A DNA stretch of 48,113 nucleotides from Clostridiales bacterium (GCA_019423635.1 JAHZBA010000019.1:1-48113), one strand, 5' to 3'. Shown: positions 1 to 8,778, counted from the stretch's first letter. The notes: generated from the letters alone by a model not told the origin. Translations and numbers: made by a program.

Positions 1-701
1 GCGGTCTTGCCCATCTTGTTCCCCTGGGAGTCGGTGAGCAGGTTGATGGTCATGCAGTGGGAGTCCTTGCCCAGTTTCCGCCGGATCAGCTCCGTGCCGC
101 CCAGCATATTGCTCCACTGGTCGTTGCCGCCGCACTGCAGGTTGCAGCCCACGGTCTGGAACATATGGTAGAAGTCATAGGACTGCATAATCATATAGTT
201 GAATTCCAGGAAGCTCAGTCCCCGCTCCATGCGCTGCTTGTAGCAGTCCGCCCGGAGCATATTGTTCACGGAGAAGCAGGCGCCCACCTCCCGCAGAAGA
301 TCCACATAGTTGAGATGCAGCAGCCAGTCGGCGTTGTTGAGCATCATGGCCTGGCCGGGACCCTCGCCGAAGTCAATGAAGCGCCCCATTTGCCGCTTGA
401 AGCACTCGGCGTTGTGGTCGATGTCCTCCCGGGTGAGCATCTTCCGCATATCCGTGCGGCCGGAGGGATCCCCGATGGTGGTGGTGCCGCCGCCGATGAG
501 GGCGATGGGCTTGTTCCCCGCCATCTGGAGGCGCTTCATCAGGGTCAATGTCACAAAGTGCCCCGCCGTGAGACTGTCGGCGGTGCAGTCATATCCGATA
601 TAGAAGGTGGCCTTGCCGTTGTTGATGAGGTCGCTGACCTCCTCCTCGCTGGTCACCTGGGCAATGAGCCCCCGGGCTTTCAGTTCCTCGTAACAGGTCA
701 T
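1..701 (-). CDS. tyrS: Tyrosyl-tRNA synthetase, C-terminus cut by window edge
   Basis: This class I aminoacyl-tRNA synthetase charges tRNA-Tyr in the cytoplasm. About 233 N-terminal residues are visible. The protein reads MTCYEELKARG at its start, has a HIGH-type segment (SLTAGHFVTLTLM), the conserved QCGGNDQWSNMLGG region, and reaches a KMSKS-type motif (KMGKT) exactly at the window edge. The C-terminal anticodon-binding and S4-like domains therefore lie outside. The ATG at 701 is chosen because AAGGAG sits about 10 nt upstream; an out-of-frame ATG overlaps that Shine-Dalgarno. Expression is controlled by its own promoter and a tyrosine T-box leader directly upstream, so the gene is uncoupled from the recN cluster that precedes it. 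Confidence 0.97.
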   Translation of the reverse strand, partial: MTCYEELKARGLIAQVTSEEEVSDLINNGKATFYIGYDCTADSLTAGHFVTLTLMKRLQMAGNKPIALIGGGTTTIGDPSGRTDMRKMLTREDIDHNAECFKRQMGRFIDFGEGPGQAMMLNNADWLLHLNYVDLLREVGACFSVNNMLRADCYKQRMERGLSFLEFNYMIMQSYDFYHMFQTVGCNLQCGGNDQWSNMLGGTELIRRKLGKDSHCMTINLLTDSQGNKMGKT

Positions 702-720
702 AGTTCTTGTTCTCCTTCAT

Positions 721-760
721 CAAAATTCGCCCTCTGTCCCGAGCAGGGACAGAGGGCGAA
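721..760 (-). terminator. T-box-controlled intrinsic terminator
   Basis: A 15-bp perfect stem (726-740 with 746-760, 5-nt loop) is followed on the minus strand by a short U-containing run (ATTTTG). It is the terminator conformation of the tyrS T-box. Confidence 0.9.
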
Positions 761-1003
761 ACAAATTTCGCGGTACCACCTCTGGTTCGCCGCTTTCTCG
801 CGAAAACGGCCTCAGGTCGTGCCAACACACGACAGCGCGGTAACGGGCGCACCCGGAGCACGCCTACTGGGCCCTTTTCTCCAGGCCGTTGGGGTGCCGG
901 CTCCGAGGGGTATTCACCGTCCGGCCCTCTCCCCTTTTCAGCAAAACAGGGGCTCTCTGCGCAGGGCTTGGGCGGGTACTCTTCCTCTTCATCGCCGTAT
1001 GCG
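721..1003 (-). promoter_or_regulatory. Tyrosine-specific T-box leader of tyrS
   Basis: On the minus strand the leader contains the T-box hallmark GGTGGTACCGCG (769-780) directly before a strong terminator hairpin, so antiterminator and terminator are mutually exclusive. Upstream, a Stem I with AGAGAG and GCTGAAAAG loop elements contains GGTGAATACC. Its TAC triplet (910-912) is the likely specifier codon for tyrosine, matching the downstream gene. By family knowledge, uncharged tRNA-Tyr pairs with both specifier and T-box and permits read-through into tyrS. The specifier choice is by eye. Confidence 0.95.
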
Positions 1004-1009
1004 AAACGT

Positions 1010-1038
1010 ATTGTACCCTAAAAGATCACACTTGTCAA
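1010..1038 (-). promoter_or_regulatory. Sigma-A promoter of tyrS
   Basis: Minus-strand TTGACA (1033-1038), a 17-bp spacer and TACAAT (1010-1015) form a near-consensus promoter. Transcription would start near 1003, at the 5' end of the T-box. It begins only a few bases beyond the stop codon of the preceding gene. Confidence 0.88.
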
Positions 1039-1043
1039 TCGCT

Positions 1044-1679
1044 TTATGGAATCGGGCTCTGAAATTTCGAAAGCCTCCGACACCAGTCCTCCGCATTGGC
1101 CCTGTTGGGATGCCGGAGCTCCACCACCGGACAGTGCAGCAGTGCGGAATCGTAGAAACGAAGTCTGCTCTCTCTGTCCCGCAGAATCTCCGGTCCGGTT
1201 TCCTCCAGCGCCCATACCGACGGAAAGACGGAGCCCTTTCCACAGGCCAGCGCCAAGGTGGGACGGTAGAGCGACAACTGCCGTTTCAGACAAGCCCGGT
1301 CCGTCTCTGCGGCCTGCCGCACTGCGTTATCCGAAACCTGAGCCCCGCCGGAGCACTTTTTCAGATTGACAACGCACAGCCGCCGCAGGACCTCCCTCCG
1401 ACGCTTCCAATCCGGCACCGCAGTACTCCCGCCCATGAGCGCTTCCGCCCAGCGGACCACGGTATTCCAGGTCTGTCCCCGGCCTCCGCGACAGAGAAAA
1501 TCCCGCAGATCCTCCCGCAGTCCGTCGGTGTCCTTCATCAGAAATAACAGCCGAAATGCTCTCTCCGACTCCCACTGCCCCGGGTCTACCACGCCGTCCC
1601 GGTTAAAGTATCCCCCGCATTGGGAGGCGGCTTCCCATTCTTCAAAAAGGACGTCCTCCGCCTCTCTGATTCCGCTCAT
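1044..1679 (-). CDS. Uncharacterised 211-aa protein, possibly uracil-DNA glycosylase-like
   Basis: I do not recognise this gene with certainty. Its ATG overlaps the recN stop codon (ATGA), so it is translationally coupled to RecN. The soluble protein has no signal peptide or membrane segment. Segments that stand out are LLFLMKDTDG, QTWNTVVRWAEAL, ALACGKGSVFP and a late ELRHPN. The spacing of a 'xxACGKG' strand and a late HPN loop resembles members of the uracil-DNA glycosylase superfamily that recognise bases or uracil-like ligands. This is a pattern resemblance only. The coupling to recN makes a DNA-repair role plausible. The tyrS promoter starts right after its stop codon. Confidence 0.8.
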   Translation of the reverse strand: MSGIREAEDVLFEEWEAASQCGGYFNRDGVVDPGQWESERAFRLLFLMKDTDGLREDLRDFLCRGGRGQTWNTVVRWAEALMGGSTAVPDWKRRREVLRRLCVVNLKKCSGGAQVSDNAVRQAAETDRACLKRQLSLYRPTLALACGKGSVFPSVWALEETGPEILRDRESRLRFYDSALLHCPVVELRHPNRANAEDWCRRLSKFQSPIP

Positions 1680-3358
1680 AGAGCTTTCCGGTAGGCCTCC
1701 GCCTCGTCCAGCAGCTCCCCGGCGCTCTCCAGCAGGGCCTCCGTCACCTTGCTGCCGCCGGTGATCCGGGCCAGCTCCGCCTTCCGCTGCTCCCGGTCCA
1801 GCCGCACCACTTCCGTGTAGGTCCGGCCCTTCCGCTCCCCCTTCTCCACGGAGAAGTGGGTGTCCGCCATGGCCGCCAGCTGGGGCAGATGGGTGACGCA
1901 CAGCACCTGCTTGCGCCGGCTCACCTGGGCCAGTTTCTCCGCCACCTTCTGGGCGGCGCGGCCGGATACGCCGGTATCCACCTCGTCAAAGACCAGGGTC
2001 CCGATGGCTTCCTGCTCCGCCAGCACGTTCTTCAGCACCAGCATGATCCGGGCCAGCTCGCCGCCGGAGGCGATTCTGGCGATGGGCCGCAGGTCCTCCC
2101 CCACATTGGCGGACATCAAAAACCGGATCACGTCACACCCGTCTGCGGCGGGCTCCTTCTCCCCAAACTCAATGGCAAAGCGGATCTTCCGCATATCCAG
2201 CTCCTGGAGCTCCTTTTGAATCCTCTGCTCCAGCACCGCCGCGGCCGTCTTCCTGGCCCCGGTCAGCGCCGCCGCCGCGGTACGCACCGCCTTCTCCGCT
2301 TTTTGGAGCTTCTGTTCCAGAAGAAGCAGCGTGTCGCCGGCCGTCTCCATGGCGTCCAGCTCCTCGCGGCACCTGGCGAGATACGCCAGCATTTCCTCCA
2401 CACTGGGGCCGTACTTCTTTTTCAAACGGTACAGCTGATCCGCCCGGCTCTCCAGAGCGTCCAGCTCCGCCGGGGAGAAGTCAAAGCCCGCCCGCCGGTC
2501 CCGGATAATCTCGGCAAGGTCAAACGCTTCACAGCGCAGTACCTCCAGTCGTTTGCAGAGCTCTTCGATGTCGTCTCCCAGCATCCGGATGCCGAACATG
2601 GCCGCCTCGGCCTCCCGCAGGCAGTTGACGGCGCCGCCGCCCTCCTCGTCTCCGCTCAGGGCGTAATCCGCGCCAGAGAGGGCCGAGAGGTACTTCTCGC
2701 CGTTGCGCAGCATCGCCCGGCGGCTGTCCAGTTCCTCCTCCTCCCCCGGGACCAGCTCCGCCCGCTCCAGCTCGTCGATCTGGAAGCGGAGGCTGTCCAC
2801 CCGGCGGGCCTTCTCCGCCTCATCCATCTGGAAGGCCCGGATCTGCGCCCGCAGGTCCGTCATCACCGCATACTCTCTTTGATAGGCAGCCAGAACCTCC
2901 CCGGTGCGGCCGAAGCGGTCCAAATAGCTCCCGTGCTGCTCCTCGTCCAGCAGCTGCTGTCCGTCGTGCTGGCCGTGGATGTTCAAAAGCTCGCCGCCGA
3001 TGCTCCGCAGCTGGGCCACGGTGACAGGCCTGCCGTTGACCCGGCAGGCGTTTTTTCCGTCCCGGTCAATCTCCCGCTGGAGCAGCAGATTGCCGTCCTC
3101 ATCCGGTGCGACGCCGTTCTCCGCCAGACCCGGCAGCTCCGGGGACACCCCGGAGAAGACCGCGCTGACAAAGGCACGGTCCGCCCCGGTGCGGATCAGC
3201 TCTCGGGAGGTCCGGCCCCCCAGCACCGCACCCATGGCGTCAATGACAATGGACTTGCCCGCGCCGGTCTCGCCGGTCAGGGCGTTGAAGCCGGCGTGGA
3301 ACTGGATGTCCGCCTCCTCAATCACCGCAATATTTTCAATGTGAAGCACTTCCAGCAT
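1676..3358 (-). CDS. recN: DNA repair protein RecN
   Basis: RecN is an SMC-like ATPase that gathers and tethers DNA ends during double-strand-break repair. At 560 aa it has the usual family length. Walker A is GETGAGKS (29-36), a long coiled-coil region fills the middle (roughly 150-370), and the ABC signature ASGGELARIM (about 430) and Walker B TLVFDEVD (about 454-461) follow. It starts MLEVLHIENIAVI, the canonical RecN N-terminus. It is downstream of argR, as in most Firmicutes, and separated from it by a 180-bp spacer rich in hairpins. Its stop overlaps the next start. Confidence 0.98.
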   Translation of the reverse strand: MLEVLHIENIAVIEEADIQFHAGFNALTGETGAGKSIVIDAMGAVLGGRTSRELIRTGADRAFVSAVFSGVSPELPGLAENGVAPDEDGNLLLQREIDRDGKNACRVNGRPVTVAQLRSIGGELLNIHGQHDGQQLLDEEQHGSYLDRFGRTGEVLAAYQREYAVMTDLRAQIRAFQMDEAEKARRVDSLRFQIDELERAELVPGEEEELDSRRAMLRNGEKYLSALSGADYALSGDEEGGGAVNCLREAEAAMFGIRMLGDDIEELCKRLEVLRCEAFDLAEIIRDRRAGFDFSPAELDALESRADQLYRLKKKYGPSVEEMLAYLARCREELDAMETAGDTLLLLEQKLQKAEKAVRTAAAALTGARKTAAAVLEQRIQKELQELDMRKIRFAIEFGEKEPAADGCDVIRFLMSANVGEDLRPIARIASGGELARIMLVLKNVLAEQEAIGTLVFDEVDTGVSGRAAQKVAEKLAQVSRRKQVLCVTHLPQLAAMADTHFSVEKGERKGRTYTEVVRLDREQRKAELARITGGSKVTEALLESAGELLDEAEAYRKAL

Positions 3359-3409
3359 ACTGTGGCCCTTCCTTCACAATTTTGGAATCTCCATTCCATC
3401 CCGGCGGAA

Positions 3410-3537
3410 TTCACTTCCACCGGGACACCTCTGCCCGCCGCGCGGCCGCCCGCATCGTATGCGGGCCAGGGGGTTCAGCGGAGCCGGGCAGCGCCCGGCG
3501 CAGCGTCTAAGGGGGGGCGCCAGTCCCCCTTGGAGAT
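3410..3537 (-). repeat. GC-rich spacer of tandem small hairpins between argR and recN
   Basis: The spacer holds several adjacent GC-rich hairpins: one from GCCCGCATAC/GTATGCGGGC (around 3450-3466), one around GCCGGGC/GCCCGGC (3483-3500), and a G-tract/C-tract stem ending in CCCCCTT next to the argR stop (about 3508-3532). The modular design resembles the repeat at 18,590-18,665 and suggests a dispersed intergenic element. The last stem could also act as a weak terminator for argR. Confidence 0.5.
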
Positions 3538-3987
3538 TTACAGCATCGCCTTAATCTCCTCGCAGAACGCCGCGGCGGACTCCGTGTCCTTCATCAGCAG
3601 AAACGCCGTGTCGTCCCCCGCCAGGGAGCCCACCATATAGGTGATGTCCATGTTGTCCAGCGCCGCCGCGGCCGCGTTGGCAAGGCCCGGCATGGTCTTG
3701 AGCACCACAATATTCTGGGCGTAGTCAATGCTGGTGATGCTCTCCCGGAAGATGGTCCGCAGCTTCTCCGCAAAATTCAGCTTCGTCCGGTTCCCGGAGA
3801 CGGCGTACTTATAGACGCCCAGGCCCGCCGGCTCCTTGATGAGGTGCATCTGCTTGATGTCCCGGGAGATGGTCGCCTGGGTGCTGCTGATTCCCCGCTC
3901 CTGCAAACGGGCCAGGAGCTGCTCCTGGGTCTCGATGTTTTCCTGGGAAATGATCTCCAAAATCATGGACTGCCGGTCATTTTTCAT
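3538..3987 (-). CDS. argR: Arginine repressor ArgR/AhrC
   Basis: This 149-aa regulator has an N-terminal winged-helix domain (about 1-70, containing GISSTQATISRDIKQMHLIK) and a C-terminal arginine-binding/hexamerisation domain with the GDDTAFLL segment (about 115-125). It represses arginine biosynthesis when bound to L-arginine. The start at 3987 is supported by GGAGG ten bases upstream. The gene overlaps the nadK stop by 11 bp. The nadK-argR-recN order is standard for the Firmicutes ispA-recN cluster. I see no separate promoter for it. Confidence 0.97.
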   Translation of the reverse strand: MKNDRQSMILEIISQENIETQEQLLARLQERGISSTQATISRDIKQMHLIKEPAGLGVYKYAVSGNRTKLNFAEKLRTIFRESITSIDYAQNIVVLKTMPGLANAAAAALDNMDITYMVGSLAGDDTAFLLMKDTESAAAFCEEIKAML

Positions 3988-4861
3988 CGTGGAATCCTCC
4001 TGGAAGCATTTTCTGCGCAAAGATCTCACAAAAGCTCTTCTCGGTCAGCCGGACCAGCCGGATTCCGTATTTGCTCCGCCGGATCAGCACCTTGTCGTCC
4101 GCCCGCAGGGCAAAAGCCCGGCTCTCGTCCACAAAGAGATACACCGGTTTGCGTCCGTTCCGCTCCAGCTCCACGGTCAGCGCATGCTCCGGGGAGAGCA
4201 CATAGGAGGAAAAACGCATGTTATGAATGCAGATGGGCGTCACCACAATCACCTGAGCCCCCGGCTCCACCACCGGGCCGCCTGCGGACAGGGAGTACGC
4301 CGTGGACCCAGTGGGCGTGGACAAAATCACGCCGTCACCGGCAATATCCGCAAGGTGCCGTCCGTCCGAGGAGATTTTCAGGTGAATCACATGAGAGATG
4401 GGACCTTCCCGGATCACCGCGTCGTTGAGGCCCAGGTTCGTATAGACCTGCCGGCCGTCCCGGATCACCGAGACGTCCAGCATCATCCGCTGTTCCGTCT
4501 CAAAGGACCAGTCCTTCAGCCGACGCAGGGTCTCCAGCTCCCCCACCTCCAGATCCGTGATGAAGCCAAGGCCCCCCATATTTACGCCCAGCACCGGCAC
4601 CTTGTTCAGTGCCGCCAGCTTCGCCAGGTGCAGGATGGTTCCGTCGCCGCCGAAAGTAATCATCAAGTCCGCATTTCTCAGCTCCTGGGGCAGAGGCCGG
4701 ACCTCGCAGTCTCCAAAAGCCCCCTCCCGCTGATCCTTGAAAGGCGGGCATACCACTGTCTGAAATCCGCACTCCCGCAGGATTTTCTCAGCGGCTCCGG
4801 TGGCCCGCATCCCGTGGTCCCGGCTGGGATTGGGACAGAGAATAATCTTTTTTCCGCTCAT
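3977..4861 (-). CDS. nadK: NAD kinase
   Basis: NadK phosphorylates NAD+ to NADP+ with ATP in the cytoplasm. The 294-aa protein carries the invariant GGDGT (about 70-74), NMGGLGFITD, and the nucleotide-binding TPTGSTAYSLSAGG block. Its ATG overlaps the stop of tlyA (ATGA) and its 3' end overlaps argR by 11 bp, so it is embedded in a tightly coupled operon. Length and motifs are normal. Confidence 0.97.
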   Translation of the reverse strand: MSGKKIILCPNPSRDHGMRATGAAEKILRECGFQTVVCPPFKDQREGAFGDCEVRPLPQELRNADLMITFGGDGTILHLAKLAALNKVPVLGVNMGGLGFITDLEVGELETLRRLKDWSFETEQRMMLDVSVIRDGRQVYTNLGLNDAVIREGPISHVIHLKISSDGRHLADIAGDGVILSTPTGSTAYSLSAGGPVVEPGAQVIVVTPICIHNMRFSSYVLSPEHALTVELERNGRKPVYLFVDESRAFALRADDKVLIRRSKYGIRLVRLTEKSFCEIFAQKMLPGGFHDEK

Positions 4862-5682
4862 GCGCCGCCCTCCTCTCCGTGTTCCCGCAGCGTCCGGTGG
4901 GACTCCTCCACCAGAGCGCGCAGATCAAATGTGCCGTTCCGCCCTGCGCCCTTTTCCAGGTAGCCCAGGTACTCAATATTCCCCTCGGGGCCCCGGATGG
5001 GGGAATAGGTCAGATCCAGCACGGAAAACGCCGCCTCCCGGGCGTGTTCCAGGAAGTGCTCCAGCACCTCCAGATGCACCGCCGGGTCCCGGACGACGCC
5101 TTTCTTCCCCACCTTCTCCCGGCCGGCCTCAAACTGGGGCTTCACCAGGCAGGCCACATGGCCATCCGGTTTCAAGCAGCCATGGACGGCGGGCAGGATC
5201 AGCCGCAGGGAGATGAAGCTGACATCAATGGAGGCAAAGTCCAGCGCCTCCGGAATCTGCTCCCGGGTCAGGTAGCGGGCGTTGGTCCGCTCCAGGCAGA
5301 CCACCCGGAGATCGCTGCGCAGCTTCCAGGCCAGCTGGCCGTAGCCCACGTCCACGGCGTAGACCTTCGCCGCGCCGTTTTGCAGCATACAGTCCGTAAA
5401 TCCGCCGGTGGAGGCGCCGATATCGCCGCAGATTGCCCCCTCCAGGGAGATGGGGAAGGTCTTCATGGCCTTTTCCAGCTTCAATCCGCCGCGGCTGACA
5501 TAGGCAAGCGGCGCGCCTCTCCACTCTATATTCGCCTGATTGGGTACGGACATGCCGGGCTTGTCCAGCCTCCGGCCGTCCACGAACACCTGTCCGCCCA
5601 TGATGGCGGCCTGGGCCCTCTGTCGGGTCTCCGCCAGTCCCCGCTCCACCAGCAGCACGTCCAGCCGTGTCTTATTCGCCAT
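4858..5682 (-). CDS. tlyA: TlyA family rRNA (cytidine-2'-O)-methyltransferase
   Basis: TlyA proteins methylate ribose 2'-O positions of rRNA using S-adenosylmethionine. The 274-aa protein has an N-terminal S4 RNA-binding domain (about 4-65, TRLDVLLVERGL...) and an FtsJ-like methyltransferase domain with the SAM loop GDIGASTGGFTDCML and a KPQFEAG motif. The start at 5682 (MANKTRLD) fits the family and overlaps the dxs stop by 11 bp. An upstream in-frame ATG at 5724 would lie inside dxs and is not needed. Some homologues were named hemolysin, but the methyltransferase role is the well-supported one. Confidence 0.95.
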   Translation of the reverse strand: MANKTRLDVLLVERGLAETRQRAQAAIMGGQVFVDGRRLDKPGMSVPNQANIEWRGAPLAYVSRGGLKLEKAMKTFPISLEGAICGDIGASTGGFTDCMLQNGAAKVYAVDVGYGQLAWKLRSDLRVVCLERTNARYLTREQIPEALDFASIDVSFISLRLILPAVHGCLKPDGHVACLVKPQFEAGREKVGKKGVVRDPAVHLEVLEHFLEHAREAAFSVLDLTYSPIRGPEGNIEYLGYLEKGAGRNGTFDLRALVEESHRTLREHGEEGGA

Positions 5683-7531
5683 GTTTGACCGCCTCCCGTA
5701 CCGCCTCCGCCACACCGGCGGCATCCAGGCCGAAGCTGTGGTTCAGCTCCGCCACACTGCCCTCCGGCGCAAAGGTCCTGCCGAGGTTTTTCAAAATGAG
5801 ACGCCTGGGTGCCCAGCCGTGCTCTGCCAGAATAGCCGCCGTCTGCTGCCCGATGCAGCCGGCGCCGAAGGCGTCCTCCAGCACCAGAAGCGGCCGCTCC
5901 TGCGTCAGCGCCTCCGCCAGCACCTCGTAGCCCAGCGGAGCAATCTGATTCAGTTTCAGCACCTCCGCCTGAATCCCCTCCTGCGCCAGGAGCTCCGCGG
6001 CCTCCAGCAGCTGATTGATCAGAATTCCGTAGCCCAGCAGCGTGGCGTCCCCGCCCTCCCGCAGGCGAACCAGGGGGCCCTGAGAGGCATCACCGTGAAA
6101 ACTTCCCTCACCGCCCCGGGGATAGCGCACCGCCACGGGGCCCTCCAGCTGAAACAGCGCCTGACGCAGCATGGAGCGCAGCTCCGCAAAGCTGGCGGGA
6201 CAGAGCACCGTAAAGCCGGGGATCTCCGAGAGATAGAGGGGATCGAAGGAACCGTGGTGGGTCTCCCCGTCGGCGCCCACCAAGCCCGCCCGGTCTACCG
6301 CCAGCACCACATGGAGACGCTCCAGCGCCACATCGTGGATCAGCTGGTCGTAGCCCCGCTGGAGAAAGGTGGAGTACACGGCAAACACCGGCAGCATCCC
6401 CTGCGCGGCCAGGCCGGCCGACATGGAGACGCCGTGCCCTTCAGCAATGGCCACATCAAAAAAGCGCTGGGGAAAGGTCTTGGCAAAGCCGGTCAGCCCC
6501 GTGCCGTCCGTCATGGCGGCGGTGATGGCGCACACCCGCGGGTCTTCGGCCGCGCAGGAGATCAGGGTCTTGCCCATCTGATCGGAAAAGCTCTCCGAAG
6601 GCTCCTTTTTCAAAAGGCCCGTCTCCGGATCAAAGGGCGCCACCCCGTGGAACTTCCCCGGGTCCTTCTCCGCAAAGGGAAACCCCTTCCCCTTCACCGT
6701 GTGGACGTGGACCAGCACCGGGCCGTTGAGCTCCCTGGCCCACTGCAGCATATCGCAGAGCCGGGGCAGGTCGTGGCCGTCAATGGGCCCCAGGTAGGTA
6801 AAGCCCATGTCCTCAAAGAGGGTGCTGCCGGGGAAAAACGCCTTTTTCAGCGCCGTCTTGATCCGGTGGTTAAACCGGTACAGCACATTTTTCGCCGGAT
6901 TTTTTCCAAAGAGCCCCCGATACCATTTTTTGAAATGGTAATAGGCCGGCTTGCTCCGCAGACGGCTCAGATGGGAGGTCACCGCCCCTACATTAGGGGC
7001 GATGGACATGCCGTTGTCATTCAAAATTACAATCAACGGCTCGCCGGAGGCTCCGGCGTTGTTGAGGCCCTCATAGGCAAGGCCGCCTGTGAGGGCGCCG
7101 TCTCCAATCAGAGCCAACACGCTGTAATTCGCATTCTGTAAAGTTCTTGCCCTTGCCATTCCGAGGGCCACGGAGACCGAGTTGGAGGCGTGTCCGGCAA
7201 TGAAGGCGTCGTGTTCGCTCTCCCGGGGCTTGGGAAACCCGGAGAGGCCGCCGAACTGCCGCAGGGTGGAAAACAGCTCCTGCCGGCCGGTGAGGGCCTT
7301 GTGGACATAGCACTGATGCCCCACGTCGAACACCAGCCGGTCCCTGGCGGTGTCAAATACCCGGTGGATGGCCACCGTCAGCTCCACCGCCCCCAGATTG
7401 GAGGCCAGATGGCCGCCGGTTTGAGACACGTTCTCCAGTAAAAACGCCCGCAGCTCCTGACAAAGCTGGGGCAGCTGGGCCTTGTTCAGCTCCTTGACAT
7501 CTGCGGGCGATTGAATATGTTCCAGAATCAT
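5672..7531 (-). CDS. dxs: 1-deoxy-D-xylulose-5-phosphate synthase
   Basis: Dxs condenses pyruvate with glyceraldehyde 3-phosphate in a thiamine-diphosphate-dependent reaction, the first step of the MEP isoprenoid pathway. The 619-aa protein has HQCYVHKALTGR, the ThDP-binding GDGALTGG...NDNGMSIAPNVG segment, and a transketolase pyrimidine-binding domain with DRAGLVGADGETHHGSFD. GGAGG precedes the ATG. The same window encodes IspA, IspD and IspF, so four isoprenoid genes are present at two loci. It lies directly downstream of the OLE RNA and oapA, the known OLE neighbourhood. Confidence 0.98.
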   Translation of the reverse strand: MILEHIQSPADVKELNKAQLPQLCQELRAFLLENVSQTGGHLASNLGAVELTVAIHRVFDTARDRLVFDVGHQCYVHKALTGRQELFSTLRQFGGLSGFPKPRESEHDAFIAGHASNSVSVALGMARARTLQNANYSVLALIGDGALTGGLAYEGLNNAGASGEPLIVILNDNGMSIAPNVGAVTSHLSRLRSKPAYYHFKKWYRGLFGKNPAKNVLYRFNHRIKTALKKAFFPGSTLFEDMGFTYLGPIDGHDLPRLCDMLQWARELNGPVLVHVHTVKGKGFPFAEKDPGKFHGVAPFDPETGLLKKEPSESFSDQMGKTLISCAAEDPRVCAITAAMTDGTGLTGFAKTFPQRFFDVAIAEGHGVSMSAGLAAQGMLPVFAVYSTFLQRGYDQLIHDVALERLHVVLAVDRAGLVGADGETHHGSFDPLYLSEIPGFTVLCPASFAELRSMLRQALFQLEGPVAVRYPRGGEGSFHGDASQGPLVRLREGGDATLLGYGILINQLLEAAELLAQEGIQAEVLKLNQIAPLGYEVLAEALTQERPLLVLEDAFGAGCIGQQTAAILAEHGWAPRRLILKNLGRTFAPEGSVAELNHSFGLDAAGVAEAVREAVKHGE

Positions 7532-7540
7532 AGTGCCTCC

Positions 7541-8086
7541 TCAGCGGTGGAACAGGTGCAAAAACCGCCCCGCCCAATAGATCACCCGGGTGCTCTGCTG
7601 CATGGCGAAGGGCTTGGAGAGGGCCTTGCCGCCAATGGTCAGTCCGGAGACCAGGGCGGTGACGCCCACGGAGAACAGAACCGTCCGGAGATTGAAGGCC
7701 TGCTGGAGCTGCGCGACGATCACCGCACCGGTGGCGCCGGAGACAATGCCGCAGATATCGCCCACCACGTCGTTGCAGATGCTGGAGACGCGGCTGGCGT
7801 TGCGCAGCAGCATCAGCGCCTCCTTGGCACCCTTTTCCCGGTGGGCTGCCATGGAGTGAAAGGGCTTCGGGTCTGCCGCCGCGGCCGCCACGCCGATGAC
7901 GTCAAACAGGATGCCCAGCAGGATGAATGCCAGCAGGATCAAAACAGCTACAGGAAGTCCGGCGCCGTCCAGCATGGTCTCCGATACCAGGCTCAGTACG
8001 CCGGACAGGGCCACTGCGATTCCAAAAACCGTCAGTGCCCACCGATACGGGGCAGCGGCCCCGTCTTTCTTTTTCTTTTTACTCAA
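7541..8086 (-). CDS. oapA: OLE RNA-associated membrane protein OapA
   Basis: This 181-aa membrane protein starts with a lysine-rich MSKKKKKDG tail and has about four hydrophobic helices (roughly 15-37, 43-67, 105-130, 135-156) separated by a polar loop with HREKGAKEALMLLRNASR. The start is TTG at 8086, five bases after GGAGGT; no in-frame ATG is closer. Its position, immediately after the long structured RNA and before dxs, matches OapA, the DUF21/CNNM-like protein that binds OLE RNA and holds it at the membrane. By published work on alkaliphilic Bacillus, the OLE-OapA complex affects tolerance of cold, alcohol and magnesium. Identification rests on context plus topology, not on a residue-level match. 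Confidence 0.85.
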   Translation of the reverse strand: MSKKKKKDGAAAPYRWALTVFGIAVALSGVLSLVSETMLDGAGLPVAVLILLAFILLGILFDVIGVAAAAADPKPFHSMAAHREKGAKEALMLLRNASRVSSICNDVVGDICGIVSGATGAVIVAQLQQAFNLRTVLFSVGVTALVSGLTIGGKALSKPFAMQQSTRVIYWAGRFLHLFHR

Positions 8087-8149
8087 AAGAGACCTCCGTC
8101 ATCGGGTCAAAATCATACTGCTGAACCGGCGGCGGCAGAAAAGGTAAAT

Positions 8150-8772
8150 CTTACGGCTTAGGTACGGGTTGGATTTCCCCACAGCGCACCTCTCGTTGCC
8201 GATGGAGGCGGTTCCCCTTTCAGCGCTGCGGCGCATCGTCGCCGGTCTGCGCGGCCCGACTGCCACTTAGTCCGCACTGCAATCCCTTTTCTGCCCCGGA
8301 GTGGACAGCCTAGGTGTTTTCCACCACAGTCCCTCCGCTTCTTGAGCCTCTTTTGCAGAACGGGTTTCAGGAGGCGATCGCCGCATTGCTCTGGCCAGAG
8401 CGCCGCCGCGTAGTTCCTCCATTCACCCGCCCCACGCAAGGCAGGCTACAGCTGCACACAGCGTTACGGCCCCGAGGGGCCGATGCACCGCATTACAGGT
8501 TCACAATCTGTTTCGTACGCGGGCCGAAAATACCACAGTGGGAGTACGTCCGCGCACAAGAACAGGTCTCCACGGAAACAGGGTCGGGTTGACCATGCCA
8601 TTGTTCATCGCCCTGAGTCCGCAAGCGCAAAAGCGCTTCCCCCCAGTACCCACCCGAAACTGGGCGTATCAAGCAGGCACCAGAGGTTTCATCGATGTGC
8701 CCTTCAGAGGATTTTTAGGCCCTCCCTTGGAAACGGCGGATCTGACTAGAATACTGCGCCGCCGGTTCAGCA
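8150..8772 (-). ncRNA. ole: OLE RNA (ornate, large, extremophilic)
   Basis: About 620 bases between ispA and oapA contain no plausible gene in any frame but many local hairpins, for example GGCCCCTCGGGGCC and GCTCTGGCCAGAGC on the minus strand. A promoter with perfect 17-bp spacing lies at the 5' end, right after the ispA terminator, and no terminator is visible before oapA, so the RNA is probably cotranscribed with or processed from the oapA-dxs message. OLE RNAs are about 600 nt, occur in anaerobic and extremophilic Firmicutes, and sit between ispA and oapA/dxs. The length and position agree closely. It lacks tmRNA ends and RNase P consensus elements. The 3' boundary is estimated, near ACCTAAGCCGTAAG on the minus strand. 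Confidence 0.87.
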
Positions 8773-8778
8773 GGAAAC

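Noticed and set aside
8158..8749. Short open frames on both strands within the OLE region
   Set aside because: None has a good ribosome site or plausible composition, and their boundaries cut across the hairpins of the RNA.
8150..8772. The structured RNA as tmRNA or RNase P RNA
   Set aside because: There is no tRNA-like end with CCA or tag frame for tmRNA, and I see no RNase P elements such as GAGGAAAGTCC or ACAGAA. The gene context is that of OLE.
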